Of a stretch of 64,000 nucleotides of DNA, positions 54,190 to 63,136 are shown piece by piece. Both the position numbers and the translations under genes were made by a program. Below the pieces are notes generated by a model that was not told where the DNA came from, did not search any database, and worked only from the letters and a program-made list of their open reading frames with translations. The stretch's first letter is position 1. The number at the start of each line of letters is the position of its first letter. This stretch comes from Streptomyces varsoviensis (GTDB lineage Bacteria > Actinomycetota > Actinomycetes > Streptomycetales > Streptomycetaceae): contig NZ_JOBF01000016.1 in assembly GCF_000718635.1 (NCBI RefSeq), forward strand, positions 1 to 64,000. Reading direction: 5' to 3'.

Positions 54190-57012
54190 TCATGTACCGA
54201 GGGTGAGTCGGGGCTTAGGGCCGTCCGTGCGGCCCGTCGGGGGTGTGCGGCTGCCCGCCCGGTACGGCAGCGGCCACGGCGCGCCCGGGCCCGTATAGGA
54301 CTGCTCGGCGGCGGCGTGCAGGGTCCACTGCGGGTCGTAGAGGTGCGGGCGGGCCAGCGCGCAGAGGTCGGCGCGGCCCGCCAGGACGAGCGAATTGACG
54401 TCGTCCCAGGAGGAGATGGCGCCCACCGCGATGACCGGCACGCCGAGCGTGTTGCGGATGCGGTCGGCGTACGGCGTCTGGTACGAGCGGCCGAAGTCCG
54501 GGGCCTCGTCGGGGACCACCTGGCCGGTGGAGACGTCGATGGCGTCGGCGCCGTGGGCCGCGAAGGCGCGGGCGGTCTCGACGGCGTCGGCGCCGGTGGT
54601 GCCGCCCGCCGCCCAGTCGGTCGCGGAGATCCGCACGGTCATCGGCTTGTCGGCGGGCCACACGGCCCGTACCGCGTCGAACACTTCGAGGGGGTAGCGC
54701 AGCCGGGCGGCGAGGTCGCCGCCGTAGGCGTCGGTGCGCCGGTTGGTGAGCGGGGAGAGGAACGAGGAGAGCAGATAGCCGTGCGCGCAGTGCAGTTCCA
54801 GGAGGTCGAATCCGGCGCGGTCGGCGGCCTCCGCGGACCGTACGAACTGCTCGCGTACGGCCGCGAGTCCGGCGGCGTCGAGGGCGTGCGGGGTCTGGTT
54901 GACGCCGGGGCGGTACGGCAGCGGCGAGGGCGCCTCCAGCGGCCAGTTGCCGTGCGGCAGGGGCTGGTCGATGCCGTCCCACATGAGGCGGGTGGAGCCC
55001 TTGCGGCCGGAGTGGCCGATCTGGGCGCCGATGGCGGTGCCGGGCGCGCTCGTGTGCACGAAGTCGGTGACGCGCCGCCAGGCCCGCTCGTGCTCGGGCG
55101 CGTACAGGCCGGCGCAGCCGGGGGTGATGCGGCCGCGCTCGCTGACGCAGATCATCTCGGTCATGACCAGGCCCGCGCCGCCGAGGGCGCGGGCGCCGAG
55201 GTGGACGAGGTGGAAGTCGCCGGGCGTGCCGTCCTCGGCGCTGTACATGTCCATCGGCGAGACGACGACGCGGTTGCGCAGGGTCAGCCCGCGCAGGGTC
55301 AGGGGCGTGAACATCGGCGGCGTGCCGGGCGGTACGGCCGCCTCGCGCTCGACGGAGGCCACGAACTCCGCGTCGCGCAGCCGCAGGTTGTCGTGGGTGA
55401 CGCGGCGGCTGCGGGTCAGCAGGTTGAAGGCGAACTGCCGGGGCGGCTGGTCCGCGTAGACGGCGAGGTCCTCGAACCATTCGAGGCTGGCGCGGGCCGC
55501 GCGCTGGGTGGACTGCACGACGGGGCGGCGCTCGGCCTCGTACGCGGCGAGCGCCTCGGCGACCGTCGGCCGCTCGGTGAGGCAGGCGGCGAGCGCGAGG
55601 GCGTCCTCCACGGCGAGCTTGGTGCCGGAGCCGATGGAGAAGTGGGCGGTGTGCGCGGCGTCGCCGATCAGCACGGTGCTGCCGTGCGACCAGTGCTCGT
55701 TGACGACCGTACGGAACGCGGTCCAGCTCGACTTGTTGCCGCGCAGCGGCCGGCCGCCGAGGGCGTCGGCGAACAGCTTGCCGCACTGGTCGATGGAGCC
55801 CTGTTCGTCGCAGCGGTCGAGGCCGGCGGCGCGCCAGACCTCTCCGCGCATCTCGACGATGACGGTCGAGGCGCCGGGGTCCTCCCCCCGGGCGGGAGCG
55901 TAGGGGTAGCCGTGGAGCTGGATGATGCCGTGTTCGGTCTCGGCGGTCTCGAAGCGGAACGCGTCGAAGGCAAAGTCGGCGGCGAGCCAGATGTAGCGGC
56001 AGCGGTGCGTGGTGACGCGCGGCCGGAAGGCGTCCCGGTGGGCCTCGCGGGTGAGGCTGTGCACCCCGTCGGCGGCGATGACCAGGTCGTACGAGCCGGC
56101 GAGCACGGCGGCGGGCGGGGCCTCCGTCCGAAAACGCAGCTCCACGCCGAGCGCGGCGCACCGCTCATGCAGGATCTCCAGCAGCCGCCGGCGACCGAGC
56201 GCCGCGAACCCGTGCCCGCCGGAGCGCTGCACCGTCCCGCGGTGCACCACGTCGATGTCGTCCCACCGCACGAACTCCTCCCGCAGCGCGCGGTACACGA
56301 CGGGGTCGGCATGCTCGATGCCCCCGAGCGTCTCGTCGGAAAGCACCACACCGAAGCCGAAGGTGTCGTCGGGAGCGTTCCGCTCCCAGACAGTGATCTC
56401 GCGCCGGGGATCGAGCCGCTTGAGAAGCGCGGCGGTATAGAGCCCCCCGGGTCCACCACCGATGACGGCGATGCGGCGGGCTACGGCGACGCCGGCCGTT
56501 TCGGCTGCGCCGAGCCCCGCTGAGATTTCGGCCGCGCCAAGCGCTACGGAGGCTTCGGCCGCGCCGAGCGCTGCGGCGGTCTTGGCCGGTCCGAACCCTG
56601 TGCCTGTGCCGGACGCTCCGGCCGCTGCGGCTTCTCGGCCAGCTCTGGCCGCTGCGGCTGTTCGGCTCGCTGCGGCTGCCCCAGCGGACGGGGCTGCGGC
56701 TGGGGACGCGACCGCGCCCGGTGGCGATGCTGCCCCGGAGGACGGGGCTGCGCCTGGCGGCGACGCAGCGCCCGGCGCGGGGGCCGCTTCTGGCAGGGGC
56801 GCTGCCCCCGGCGAGGCCGCTGCCCCTGGCAAGGGGCCTGCTCCTGCCGGGGGCGCTGCCCCTGGCGAGGGGACGGCCGCTGCTCCTGGCGAGGGCGCTG
56901 AGCCCGGCAAGGGCGCTGAGCCCGGCAAGGGCGCTGAGCCCGGCAAGGGCGCTGAGCCCGGCAAGGGCGCTGAGCCCGGCAAGGGCGTTGGTGCGCCGGA
57001 GGCGGGTGTCAT
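54190..57012 (-). CDS. bifunctional anthraniloyl/salicylyl-CoA hydroxylase-reductase
   Basis: About 940 residues with two fused enzymes. An FAD monooxygenase (GGGPGGLYTAALLKRL near residue 185, IGDAAHTAHFSIGSGTKLA in the middle) adds a hydroxyl to the CoA-bound ring. An Old-Yellow-Enzyme-type reductase (from about 570: FTPLTLRGLTLRNRVVVSPMDMY, IGHSGRKGST, RISATDWA, ALARPHLYDP) follows. This is the architecture of 2-aminobenzoyl-CoA monooxygenase/reductase and of salicylyl-CoA 5-hydroxylase. The ATG at 57012 overlaps the hydratase stop (ATGA); 57024 is an alternative. About 175 residues of Ala/Pro/Gly repeats precede the FAD fold and are absent from the family. Confidence 0.93.
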   Translation of the reverse strand: MTPASGAPTPLPGSAPLPGSAPLPGSAPLPGSAPLPGSAPSPGAAAVPSPGAAPPAGAGPLPGAAASPGAAPLPEAAPAPGAASPPGAAPSSGAASPPGAVASPAAAPSAGAAAASRTAAAARAGREAAAAGASGTGTGFGPAKTAAALGAAEASVALGAAEISAGLGAAETAGVAVARRIAVIGGGPGGLYTAALLKRLDPRREITVWERNAPDDTFGFGVVLSDETLGGIEHADPVVYRALREEFVRWDDIDVVHRGTVQRSGGHGFAALGRRRLLEILHERCAALGVELRFRTEAPPAAVLAGSYDLVIAADGVHSLTREAHRDAFRPRVTTHRCRYIWLAADFAFDAFRFETAETEHGIIQLHGYPYAPARGEDPGASTVIVEMRGEVWRAAGLDRCDEQGSIDQCGKLFADALGGRPLRGNKSSWTAFRTVVNEHWSHGSTVLIGDAAHTAHFSIGSGTKLAVEDALALAACLTERPTVAEALAAYEAERRPVVQSTQRAARASLEWFEDLAVYADQPPRQFAFNLLTRSRRVTHDNLRLRDAEFVASVEREAAVPPGTPPMFTPLTLRGLTLRNRVVVSPMDMYSAEDGTPGDFHLVHLGARALGGAGLVMTEMICVSERGRITPGCAGLYAPEHERAWRRVTDFVHTSAPGTAIGAQIGHSGRKGSTRLMWDGIDQPLPHGNWPLEAPSPLPYRPGVNQTPHALDAAGLAAVREQFVRSAEAADRAGFDLLELHCAHGYLLSSFLSPLTNRRTDAYGGDLAARLRYPLEVFDAVRAVWPADKPMTVRISATDWAAGGTTGADAVETARAFAAHGADAIDVSTGQVVPDEAPDFGRSYQTPYADRIRNTLGVPVIAVGAISSWDDVNSLVLAGRADLCALARPHLYDPQWTLHAAAEQSYTGPGAPWPLPYRAGSRTPPTGRTDGPKPRLTLGT
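56893..56982 (-). repeat. five 18-bp in-frame repeats at the hydroxylase N-terminus
   Basis: GGGCGCTGAGCCCGGCAA repeats at 56893, 56911, 56929, 56947 and 56965. They encode PLPGSA hexapeptides. Looser related repeats (PGAA-type) continue to about 56700. Confidence 0.92.
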
Positions 57013-57851
57013 CGGCCCTGCCATTTCGGGGGGCGCTTCTCGGTGAAGGCGGCGTGGAACTCGGCGTAGTCGGCGCTGTTCATCAGCAGCGCCTGCGTCG
57101 CCGCGTCCATCTCGACGGCGGCGGCCAGCGGCATGTCGAGTTCGGCGGTGAGCAGCGCCTTGGTCTGCGCGTAGGCGAGGGCGGGGCCCTCGGCGAGCCG
57201 GCGGGCGAGCGCGGCGGCGGCGGCCGGGGCCCGGCCCTCGTCCGCCAGCTCGCTGATCAGGCCGATCCGCTCGGCCTCCGGGGCGCGGACCGGCTCGCCG
57301 AGCATCAGCAGCCGGGTGGCGTGCCCGAGGCCGACGACGCGCGGCAGCAGATACGCGGCGCCCATGTCACCGCCGGACAGCCCCACGCGGGTGAACAGGA
57401 ACGCGAAGCGGGCGGAGGGGTCGGCGACCCGGAAGTCCGCGGCCAGGGCGAGGACCGCGCCCGCGCCCGCGGCCACGCCGTGCACCGCGGCGACCACGGG
57501 GAAGGGGCACTCGCGCAGCGCCCGTACGACCTGGCCGGTCATCCGGTTGAAGTCGAGCAGTTGACCGGTGTCCATGGCCAGGGTGGCGCCGATGATGTCG
57601 TCGACGTCGCCGCCGGAGCAGAAGCCGCGCCCCTCGCCGCCGAGCACGAGGGCCCGTACGGAACCGTCGCGGGCCAGCTCCGGGAGGAGGTCGCGCAGGT
57701 CGGCGTAGGCGCCGAAGGTGAGGGCGTTGAGCTTCTCGGGGCGGGCGAGGGTGACGGTCGCGACGCCGTTGTCGAGGGTGAGGCGCAGATTCCGCCACTC
57801 CTCGGCCTCGGTGCGGTGCGCGGACCCGGTGAACGGACTCATGTGGGGCAC
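57009..57851 (-). CDS. enoyl-CoA hydratase/isomerase-family protein
   Basis: A 280-residue crotonase-fold enzyme. Conserved segments are RPEKLNALTFGAY, EGRGFCSGGDVDDI (oxyanion hole) and AAVHGVAAGAGAVLALAADFRVA with FTRVGLSGGDMG. In characterised 2-aminobenzoyl-CoA clusters an enoyl-CoA hydratase is encoded beside the monooxygenase/reductase, as here. It is first in its operon, overlaps the hydroxylase start and probably begins at 57851 or 57842 (two ATGs). It would hydrate or open the CoA-bound ring product. Confidence 0.92.
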   Translation of the reverse strand: MPHMSPFTGSAHRTEAEEWRNLRLTLDNGVATVTLARPEKLNALTFGAYADLRDLLPELARDGSVRALVLGGEGRGFCSGGDVDDIIGATLAMDTGQLLDFNRMTGQVVRALRECPFPVVAAVHGVAAGAGAVLALAADFRVADPSARFAFLFTRVGLSGGDMGAAYLLPRVVGLGHATRLLMLGEPVRAPEAERIGLISELADEGRAPAAAAALARRLAEGPALAYAQTKALLTAELDMPLAAAVEMDAATQALLMNSADYAEFHAAFTEKRPPKWQGR

Positions 57852-57907
57852 GGCCTCCTTCAGCCGGACGGCTGGTGCTGCCTGCCCATCGAAGCTATCA
57901 CCGAAGC

Positions 57908-57921
57908 GTGACTGTCGTCAC
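57908..57921. promoter_or_regulatory. operator-like palindrome GTGACTGTCGTCAC
   Basis: GTGAC and GTCAC arms flank a TGTC centre, 57 nt upstream of the enoyl-CoA hydratase start. It is the partner of the motif at 51631-51644 in the same catabolic cluster. Confidence 0.65.
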
Positions 57922-58093
57922 GAGTGCGCGATAACCGCGCTATACGGCGAGGAACGAGGGGCGAGACAGCCGCCGCACGGCGCCCCGGCGTCGAGGGGCC
58001 GTAAGTCCCACAAGCCCCGGACCGGGGACTCTGACATCACGCGCACCATTTCGTACTGTTGAAGTTGGAAAGAGTCTTTCTATTAGTCCCGCT

Positions 58094-58573
58094 ATGCCTG
58101 CTGTGCCCGCTCCGCCCCCCGGTGCCTGCTATGAACGGACCGATACGTTGCCCGATACCGCCCGCCCGGCCTTCTGGCGCATCTTCCTGCCGCACACCAC
58201 GGCCGCCGTGCCGATCGCACGCGCCCTGATCCGCAGTGCGCTCACGGACATCGAGGCGGCGGGCGACAGCGACACGGCGGAGCTGCTCACGGCGGAGCTG
58301 GTGGCCAATGCGGTGGAGCACACGAGCGGCGACGACCCGATAGAGCTGGTGGTCGAGGTGCTGGAGACCGGCTGCCAGGTCGAGGTGCACGACCGCGATC
58401 CGGCCCCGGTGGGCGGCCTGGACGGCCGGATCCCCGCGCCGTCGCCCTCGCCGGAGAACCTCGACGAGCATGGCCGCGGTCTGCTGCTGATCCGTACGCT
58501 GAGCGCGGCGTCCGGCTATCGCGCCACGGAACACGGCAAGGCCGTCTGGTTCACCCTCCGTCCCGCGTACTGA
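58094..58573 (+). CDS. RsbW-like ATP-binding protein (HATPase_c_2)
   Basis: A 159-residue member of the histidine-kinase-like ATPase family that in Streptomyces serves as anti-sigma factor or signal partner. The N box is ELVANAVEHT (near residue 72), G1 is VEVHDRDPAP, and G2 is EHGRGLLLIRTLS. No transmembrane or phospho-acceptor domain is present. An anti-anti-sigma or PP2C partner is not adjacent. Its 3' end overlaps the converging permease gene by 23 bases. Confidence 0.9.
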   Translation: MPAVPAPPPGACYERTDTLPDTARPAFWRIFLPHTTAAVPIARALIRSALTDIEAAGDSDTAELLTAELVANAVEHTSGDDPIELVVEVLETGCQVEVHDRDPAPVGGLDGRIPAPSPSPENLDEHGRGLLLIRTLSAASGYRATEHGKAVWFTLRPAY

Positions 58574-60020
58574 CGCTCGCGCCCGCGCGCGCCGGGACGC
58601 GGGAGCCGTCCGTACCCGCCCGGGCGCCGATCCGCGAGCGCGGGCGCCCGTAACAGACGTACACGAGCGCGCCGACCGCCAGGAAGACGGCGAACTGCGC
58701 CCAGGTCGCCGGCCCCGTCCCGTACATCAGATACAGGCAGAAGCCGACGCCGAGGAGCGGCGTGAGGGGGAAGAGCCGGGCCCGGAAGGGCCGCGGCAGG
58801 TCGGGGCGGGTGCGGCGCAGCGCGATCACGGCGACGTTGACCACGGCCATGACGGCGAGGGTGCCGATGGTGGTGAGGTTCAGGACCACGTCCAGCGGTA
58901 CGAGCGCGGCGGGGGCCGCGAAGACCACGGCGACGATCCAGGTGCCCGCGACGGGCGTCGAGGTCTTCGGGGAGACGCGCTCGAAGACGCGCGGGATCAG
59001 CCCGTCCCGGGACATGGACATGAGGATGCGGGTCTGCCCGTACATCACGGCCAGGACGACGGAGGCGATGGCGACGACCGCGCCGAAGGCGATGATGCCG
59101 CCGCCGAGCGTCGAGCCGGTGACCTGGTTGACGATGAGCGAGAGGGCCGCGGGCCGGTCGGCCACGGCGTCGGCGGACATCGCGCCGACCGCGGCGAACG
59201 CGACCAGGCAGTACAGCAGCGTGACGACGCCGATGCAGATCATGATCGCCAGGGGGACGGTCCGCCGCGGGTTCTTGACCTCCTCGCCGGCCGTCGTGAT
59301 CGCGTCGAAGCCGATGTACGAGAAGAACGCGACCGACGCGCCGGAGGTGACCCCGGCGACGCCGTGCGAGGCGAACGGCGAGAGGTTGCCGGCCTTGAAC
59401 GCGGTGAACGCGATGGCGCAGAACAGAACGAGCACCGCGATCTTCAGTACGGCCATGAACGCGGTCGCCCGCGCGCTCTCCCGCACCCCGCGCACCAGCA
59501 GCGTCGCGGCGAGCAGCATCACGACGACGGCGGGGAGGTTGACGACGCCGCCCTCGCCGGGGGCGTTGGACAGGGCCGCGGGCAGTTGGTGGCCGATGAC
59601 CCCGGCGAGCAGTTCGTTCAGATACTGGCCCCAGCCGACGGCGACGGCCGAGACCGAGACGCCGTACTCCAGCAGCAGGCACCAGCCGATGACGAAGGCC
59701 GCGCCCTCGCCGAGCGTCGCGTAGGCGTACGAGTAGGAGGAGCCCGAGACGGGGATCGCGCCGCCCAGCTCCGCGAACGAGAAGGCGGTGAAGACGCAGG
59801 TCACGGCCGCGATCACAAAGGAGACGGCGGCGGCCGGGCCGGCTTGGGCGACCGTGTCGGAGAGGCCGACGAAGATGCCGGTGCCGACGATCGCGCCGAC
59901 GCCGAAGCACACGAGCTGGAAGAGGCCCATGGTGCGCTTGAGGCCATGTCCTTCGAGATCCGCGCCGGACTCGGCTATGAGCAGATCGGGGGACTTGACG
60001 CGTAGGCCGGACGGGGGCAT
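58551..60020 (-). CDS. APC-family amino acid permease
   Basis: A 489-residue, 12-helix transporter. Helix 1 has the family's FGVGAIVGTGIFVGL, and helix 2 to 3 reads FAELGGAIPVSGSSYSYAYATLGE. It resembles CAT/GabP-like cationic amino acid permeases. It follows arginine deiminase and ornithine carbamoyltransferase genes on the same strand, so arginine uptake or arginine/ornithine exchange is likely, but specificity is inferred. The start is the ATG at 60020; an upstream in-frame stretch lacks a ribosome site. Confidence 0.9.
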   Translation of the reverse strand: MPPSGLRVKSPDLLIAESGADLEGHGLKRTMGLFQLVCFGVGAIVGTGIFVGLSDTVAQAGPAAAVSFVIAAVTCVFTAFSFAELGGAIPVSGSSYSYAYATLGEGAAFVIGWCLLLEYGVSVSAVAVGWGQYLNELLAGVIGHQLPAALSNAPGEGGVVNLPAVVVMLLAATLLVRGVRESARATAFMAVLKIAVLVLFCAIAFTAFKAGNLSPFASHGVAGVTSGASVAFFSYIGFDAITTAGEEVKNPRRTVPLAIMICIGVVTLLYCLVAFAAVGAMSADAVADRPAALSLIVNQVTGSTLGGGIIAFGAVVAIASVVLAVMYGQTRILMSMSRDGLIPRVFERVSPKTSTPVAGTWIVAVVFAAPAALVPLDVVLNLTTIGTLAVMAVVNVAVIALRRTRPDLPRPFRARLFPLTPLLGVGFCLYLMYGTGPATWAQFAVFLAVGALVYVCYGRPRSRIGARAGTDGSRVPARAGASVSTRDGG

Positions 60021-60163
60021 GGGGTGGTTCTCTTCTCTGGTCGTGCACAAGCGGGTGGGGCCCGGGCATGGACGCCCGGACCCCACCGAATAGGTGAATA
60101 GTAACCGCTATCGATGCATGATCGCCCATCCGGGCGTATGGCTATGCGATTGCGGGGCGGCCG

Positions 60164-61183
60164 TCACGCGGACGCCGCGCCCCCGCCGCCCAACGTCGCG
60201 ACCAGCACGGCCTTGATGGTGTGCATGCGGTTCTCGGCCTCGTCGAAGACGACGGAGTGCTCGGACTCGAAGACCTCGTCGGTGACCTCCAGGGAGGTCA
60301 GCCCGTGCTGCTCGTGGATCTCCCGGCCGACCGCGGTGCCGAGGTCGTGGAAGGCGGGCAGGCAGTGCAGGAACTTCACCTCGGGGTTGCCGGTGGCCCG
60401 CAGCACGTCCATGGTCACGGCGTACCCGGCGAGCAGCTTGATCCGCTCGTCCCACGCCTCCTTCGGCTCGCCCATCGACACCCAGACGTCGGTGGCGACG
60501 AAGTCCGCGCCGCGCACCCCCTCGGCCACGTCCTCGGTGAGCGTGACGCGCGCCCCGGAACCCTCGGCCAACCGCCGCGCCTCGGCCACCACCTCGTCCG
60601 TCGGCCACATCCGGCGCGGGGCGACGATCCGTACGTCCATCCCCAGCAGGGCGCCCGTGACCAGGTAGGAGTTGCCCATGTTGTAGCGGGCGTCCCCCAG
60701 ATAGGCGAACACGACCCGCTCCAGCGGCTTGGCGGTGTGCTCGACGACCGTGAGCACGTCGGCCAGCATCTGGGTGGGGTGCCACTCGTCGGTGAGCCCG
60801 TTGAAGACCGGGACGCCCGCGTACTCCCCCAGCTCCTCGACGATCTCCTGGCCGCGCCCCCGGTACTCGATCCCGTCGAACATCCGGCCCAGCACGCGCG
60901 CCGTGTCCTTCACCGACTCCTTGTGCCCGATCTGCGAACCGGCCGGGTCGAGATAGGTCGTGGACGCGCCCTGATCGGCGGCGGCCACCTCGAAGGCGCA
61001 CCGCGTACGGGTGGAGGTCTTCTCGAAGACCAGGGCGATGTTCTTGCCGCGCAGCCGCTGCTCCTCGGCGCCCGCGCGCTTGGCCGCCTTGAGCTCCGCG
61101 GCCAGGTCGACCAGGCCGCGGAACTCCTCGGCGGTGAAATCCAGCTCCTTGAGGAAGTGGCGGCCGGTGAGATCTATCGCCAT
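60164..61183 (-). CDS. argF: ornithine carbamoyltransferase
   Basis: A 339-residue cytosolic enzyme linking carbamoyl phosphate and ornithine to citrulline, in either direction. The carbamoyl-phosphate loop [15 protein letters not shown] (near residue 54), [12 protein letters not shown], and ornithine-binding HCLPAFHD with SMGEP are intact. GAGGAG lies 8 nt before the ATG. Being between arginine deiminase and a permease suggests a catabolic (ArcB) role, although the housekeeping ArgF function cannot be excluded. Confidence 0.95.
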   Translation of the reverse strand: MAIDLTGRHFLKELDFTAEEFRGLVDLAAELKAAKRAGAEEQRLRGKNIALVFEKTSTRTRCAFEVAAADQGASTTYLDPAGSQIGHKESVKDTARVLGRMFDGIEYRGRGQEIVEELGEYAGVPVFNGLTDEWHPTQMLADVLTVVEHTAKPLERVVFAYLGDARYNMGNSYLVTGALLGMDVRIVAPRRMWPTDEVVAEARRLAEGSGARVTLTEDVAEGVRGADFVATDVWVSMGEPKEAWDERIKLLAGYAVTMDVLRATGNPEVKFLHCLPAFHDLGTAVGREIHEQHGLTSLEVTDEVFESEHSVVFDEAENRMHTIKAVLVATLGGGGAASA

Positions 61184-61335
61184 GGGGTGGGCTCCTCGAT
61201 CACGACTACAGGGGAGGGGGAATTACGGAAGTGTATACGACTCACCGTATAGCGATGCGGCACGGGCTACGGCCTGACTTCGATCGGGCTACGGCGCGGC
61301 TCCGTGACGGGCCCGGGCGCGGGCTCCATCACCGA

Positions 61336-62559
61336 CTACACAGGATCTCGCTCCACCGGGCAGCTCATGCACCGCGGGCCGCCCCGCCCCCGGCCCAGCT
61401 CGCTGCCGGGGATCGTGATGACCTCGATCCCGTTCTTGCGCAGAAACGTGTTGGTGGTCACGTTCCGCTCGTACGCGACCACCACGCCCGGCTCGATCGC
61501 CAGCACGTTGCAGCCGTCGTCCCACTGTTCCCGCTCCGCCGCGTGCACGTCCTGCGTCGCCGTCAGCACCCGCACCGAGTCCAGCCCGAGCGCCGCCGCG
61601 ATGGCCCGGTGCATATGGCCCGGCGGATGGTCGGTGACCTTGAGGTCCTGCTCCCCGGCGCCCGGCTCGATCGTGTACGAGCGGAGCGTGCCCAGCCCCG
61701 CGTACTGGGTGAAGGTGTCGCCGTCCACCATCGTCATCACGGTGTCCAGGTGCATGAACGCCCGCCTCTTCGGCATGTCCAGCGCCACGATCGTCCGGGC
61801 CGACCCGGCCTCGAAGAGCCCGCGCGCCAGCATCTCCACGGCCTGCGGCGTGGTCCGCTCGCTCATCCCGATGAGCACCGCCCCGTCGCCGATCACCAGC
61901 ACGTCACCGCCCTCGATGGTGGACGGGTAGGCCGCCTGCCCCTCCGACCAGACGTTGAACTCGGCGCTCGCGAACACCGGGTGGTGCCGGTACACGGCCT
62001 CGTAGTGCACCGTCTCGTGCCAGCGGGCCGGCCAGCGCATCGCGTTGATGCAGACCCCGTCGTAGACCCAGGCCGAGGCGTCGCGGGTGAACAGGTGGTT
62101 GGGCAGCGGGTTGAGCAGGAAGTCGTCCAGCTCCATCGCGTGGAACCGCACGGACACCGGCTCGGCGTACCCGGCCAGGAACTCCCGCTTCGTCATCCCG
62201 CCGACCAGCGCCCCGGCCAGCTCCGTCTCCGACATCTCGTCGAACGCGGCGCGCAGCGGCCCGGTGGCCAGCGGCCCGTACTCCTTCTCGTCGAAGACCC
62301 GGTCCATCACGAGCGTACGGGCCGCCGGCACCGCCAGGCTCTCGGCGAGGAGGTCCTGGAAGAGGTGCACCTCGACGCCGCGCTCGCGCAGCACGTCGGC
62401 GAAGCCGTCATGCTCGGCACGGGCGCGCCGCACCCACAGGAGGTCGTCGAAGAGCAGGGCGTCCTTGTTGGACGGCGTGAGGCGCTTCAGCTCCAGGTCG
62501 GGGCGGTGCAGGATGACGCGGCGCAGCCGCCCGGCCTCGGAGTCGACATGGAATCCCAT
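61336..62559 (-). CDS. arcA: arginine deiminase
   Basis: A 407-residue enzyme that hydrolyses arginine to citrulline and ammonia. Signature blocks are [57 protein letters not shown] (catalytic Glu/His region) and the nucleophile Cys in [13 protein letters not shown]. The start is the ATG at 62559 ([15 protein letters not shown]); an earlier ATG 11 codons upstream is less typical. It heads the ADI group, with ornithine carbamoyltransferase 152 nt downstream. Carbamate kinase, which would make ATP from the product, is not seen in this window. Confidence 0.95.
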   Translation of the reverse strand: MGFHVDSEAGRLRRVILHRPDLELKRLTPSNKDALLFDDLLWVRRARAEHDGFADVLRERGVEVHLFQDLLAESLAVPAARTLVMDRVFDEKEYGPLATGPLRAAFDEMSETELAGALVGGMTKREFLAGYAEPVSVRFHAMELDDFLLNPLPNHLFTRDASAWVYDGVCINAMRWPARWHETVHYEAVYRHHPVFASAEFNVWSEGQAAYPSTIEGGDVLVIGDGAVLIGMSERTTPQAVEMLARGLFEAGSARTIVALDMPKRRAFMHLDTVMTMVDGDTFTQYAGLGTLRSYTIEPGAGEQDLKVTDHPPGHMHRAIAAALGLDSVRVLTATQDVHAAEREQWDDGCNVLAIEPGVVVAYERNVTTNTFLRKNGIEVITIPGSELGRGRGGPRCMSCPVERDPV

Positions 62560-63136
62560 GCGCCCATCCTGGCCCGAACCAGCCGTGATCACTCAGCACC
62601 CGACGCGCCAGGTTCCGGCGTGGAGCCGGACCGGGCCAAAGGACCGGGGTGCAGGACCAGAGCCGGAGGACCGGGACGCGGGACCGGAGCCGGAGGACCG
62701 GGGCGCAGGACCGGGGACGCGGAACCGGAACCGGACGGCCGGGGCTCCCGTCGCCCCGAGGTCCGAAAGCCCGGTGGGGGGCCACCGGGGCCTGGGCCCG
62801 TGGCCCCCCGGCCCGGATTGGCCGGGACGCCGTCTCGCGCCCCTCGTCGCCACCCCGCCACTGAGGCCGCCACCGGGGCACCGGGCCACCGGGCCACCGG
62901 GCCACCGGGGCACCGGGGCACCGGGGCACCGGGGCACCGGGGCAGGCTGCCCGGCGACCGGGCGACCAAGGCACCCGGGGTAGCCGACGGCCGCCAGGGT
63001 GGCCGAGGGCCAGCGGGGGCCTGGGCCCGCCGCGGAGGCCGGGGCCCGCCGCGGAGGCCGAGGGCCCGCCGCGGAGGCCGAGGGCCAGCGGGGTGGCCGG
63101 GGTCCGCCGGGGTGGTGGCCGGGGCCGCCGGGGAGG
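62560..63136. repeat. 577-bp gene-free tract of GC-rich tandem repeats
   Basis: Upstream of arcA. It contains eight or nine 8-9-bp copies of GGCCACCGG/GGCACCGG at about 62876-62944. Three 19-20-bp copies of GCCCGCCGCGGAGGCCG follow at about 63026-63085. Further GGACCGGGG-type repeats occur at 62640-62730. No credible gene is seen; the arcA promoter must be within it. Confidence 0.8.

Noticed and set aside
60123..60136. Hairpin CGCCC-ATCC-GGGCG between argF and the permease as a terminator
   Set aside because: The 5-bp stem is too short to support a terminator, and the genes may be co-transcribed.
61229..61260. An ArgR box upstream of argF from repeated GTATA sequences
   Set aside because: It does not match the usual ARG box closely enough; only short direct repeats are visible.
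62876..62944. Repeats upstream of arcA as a CRISPR array or origin iterons
   Set aside because: The units are 8-9 bp with no unique spacers, and no dnaA-like boxes or replication genes are near.
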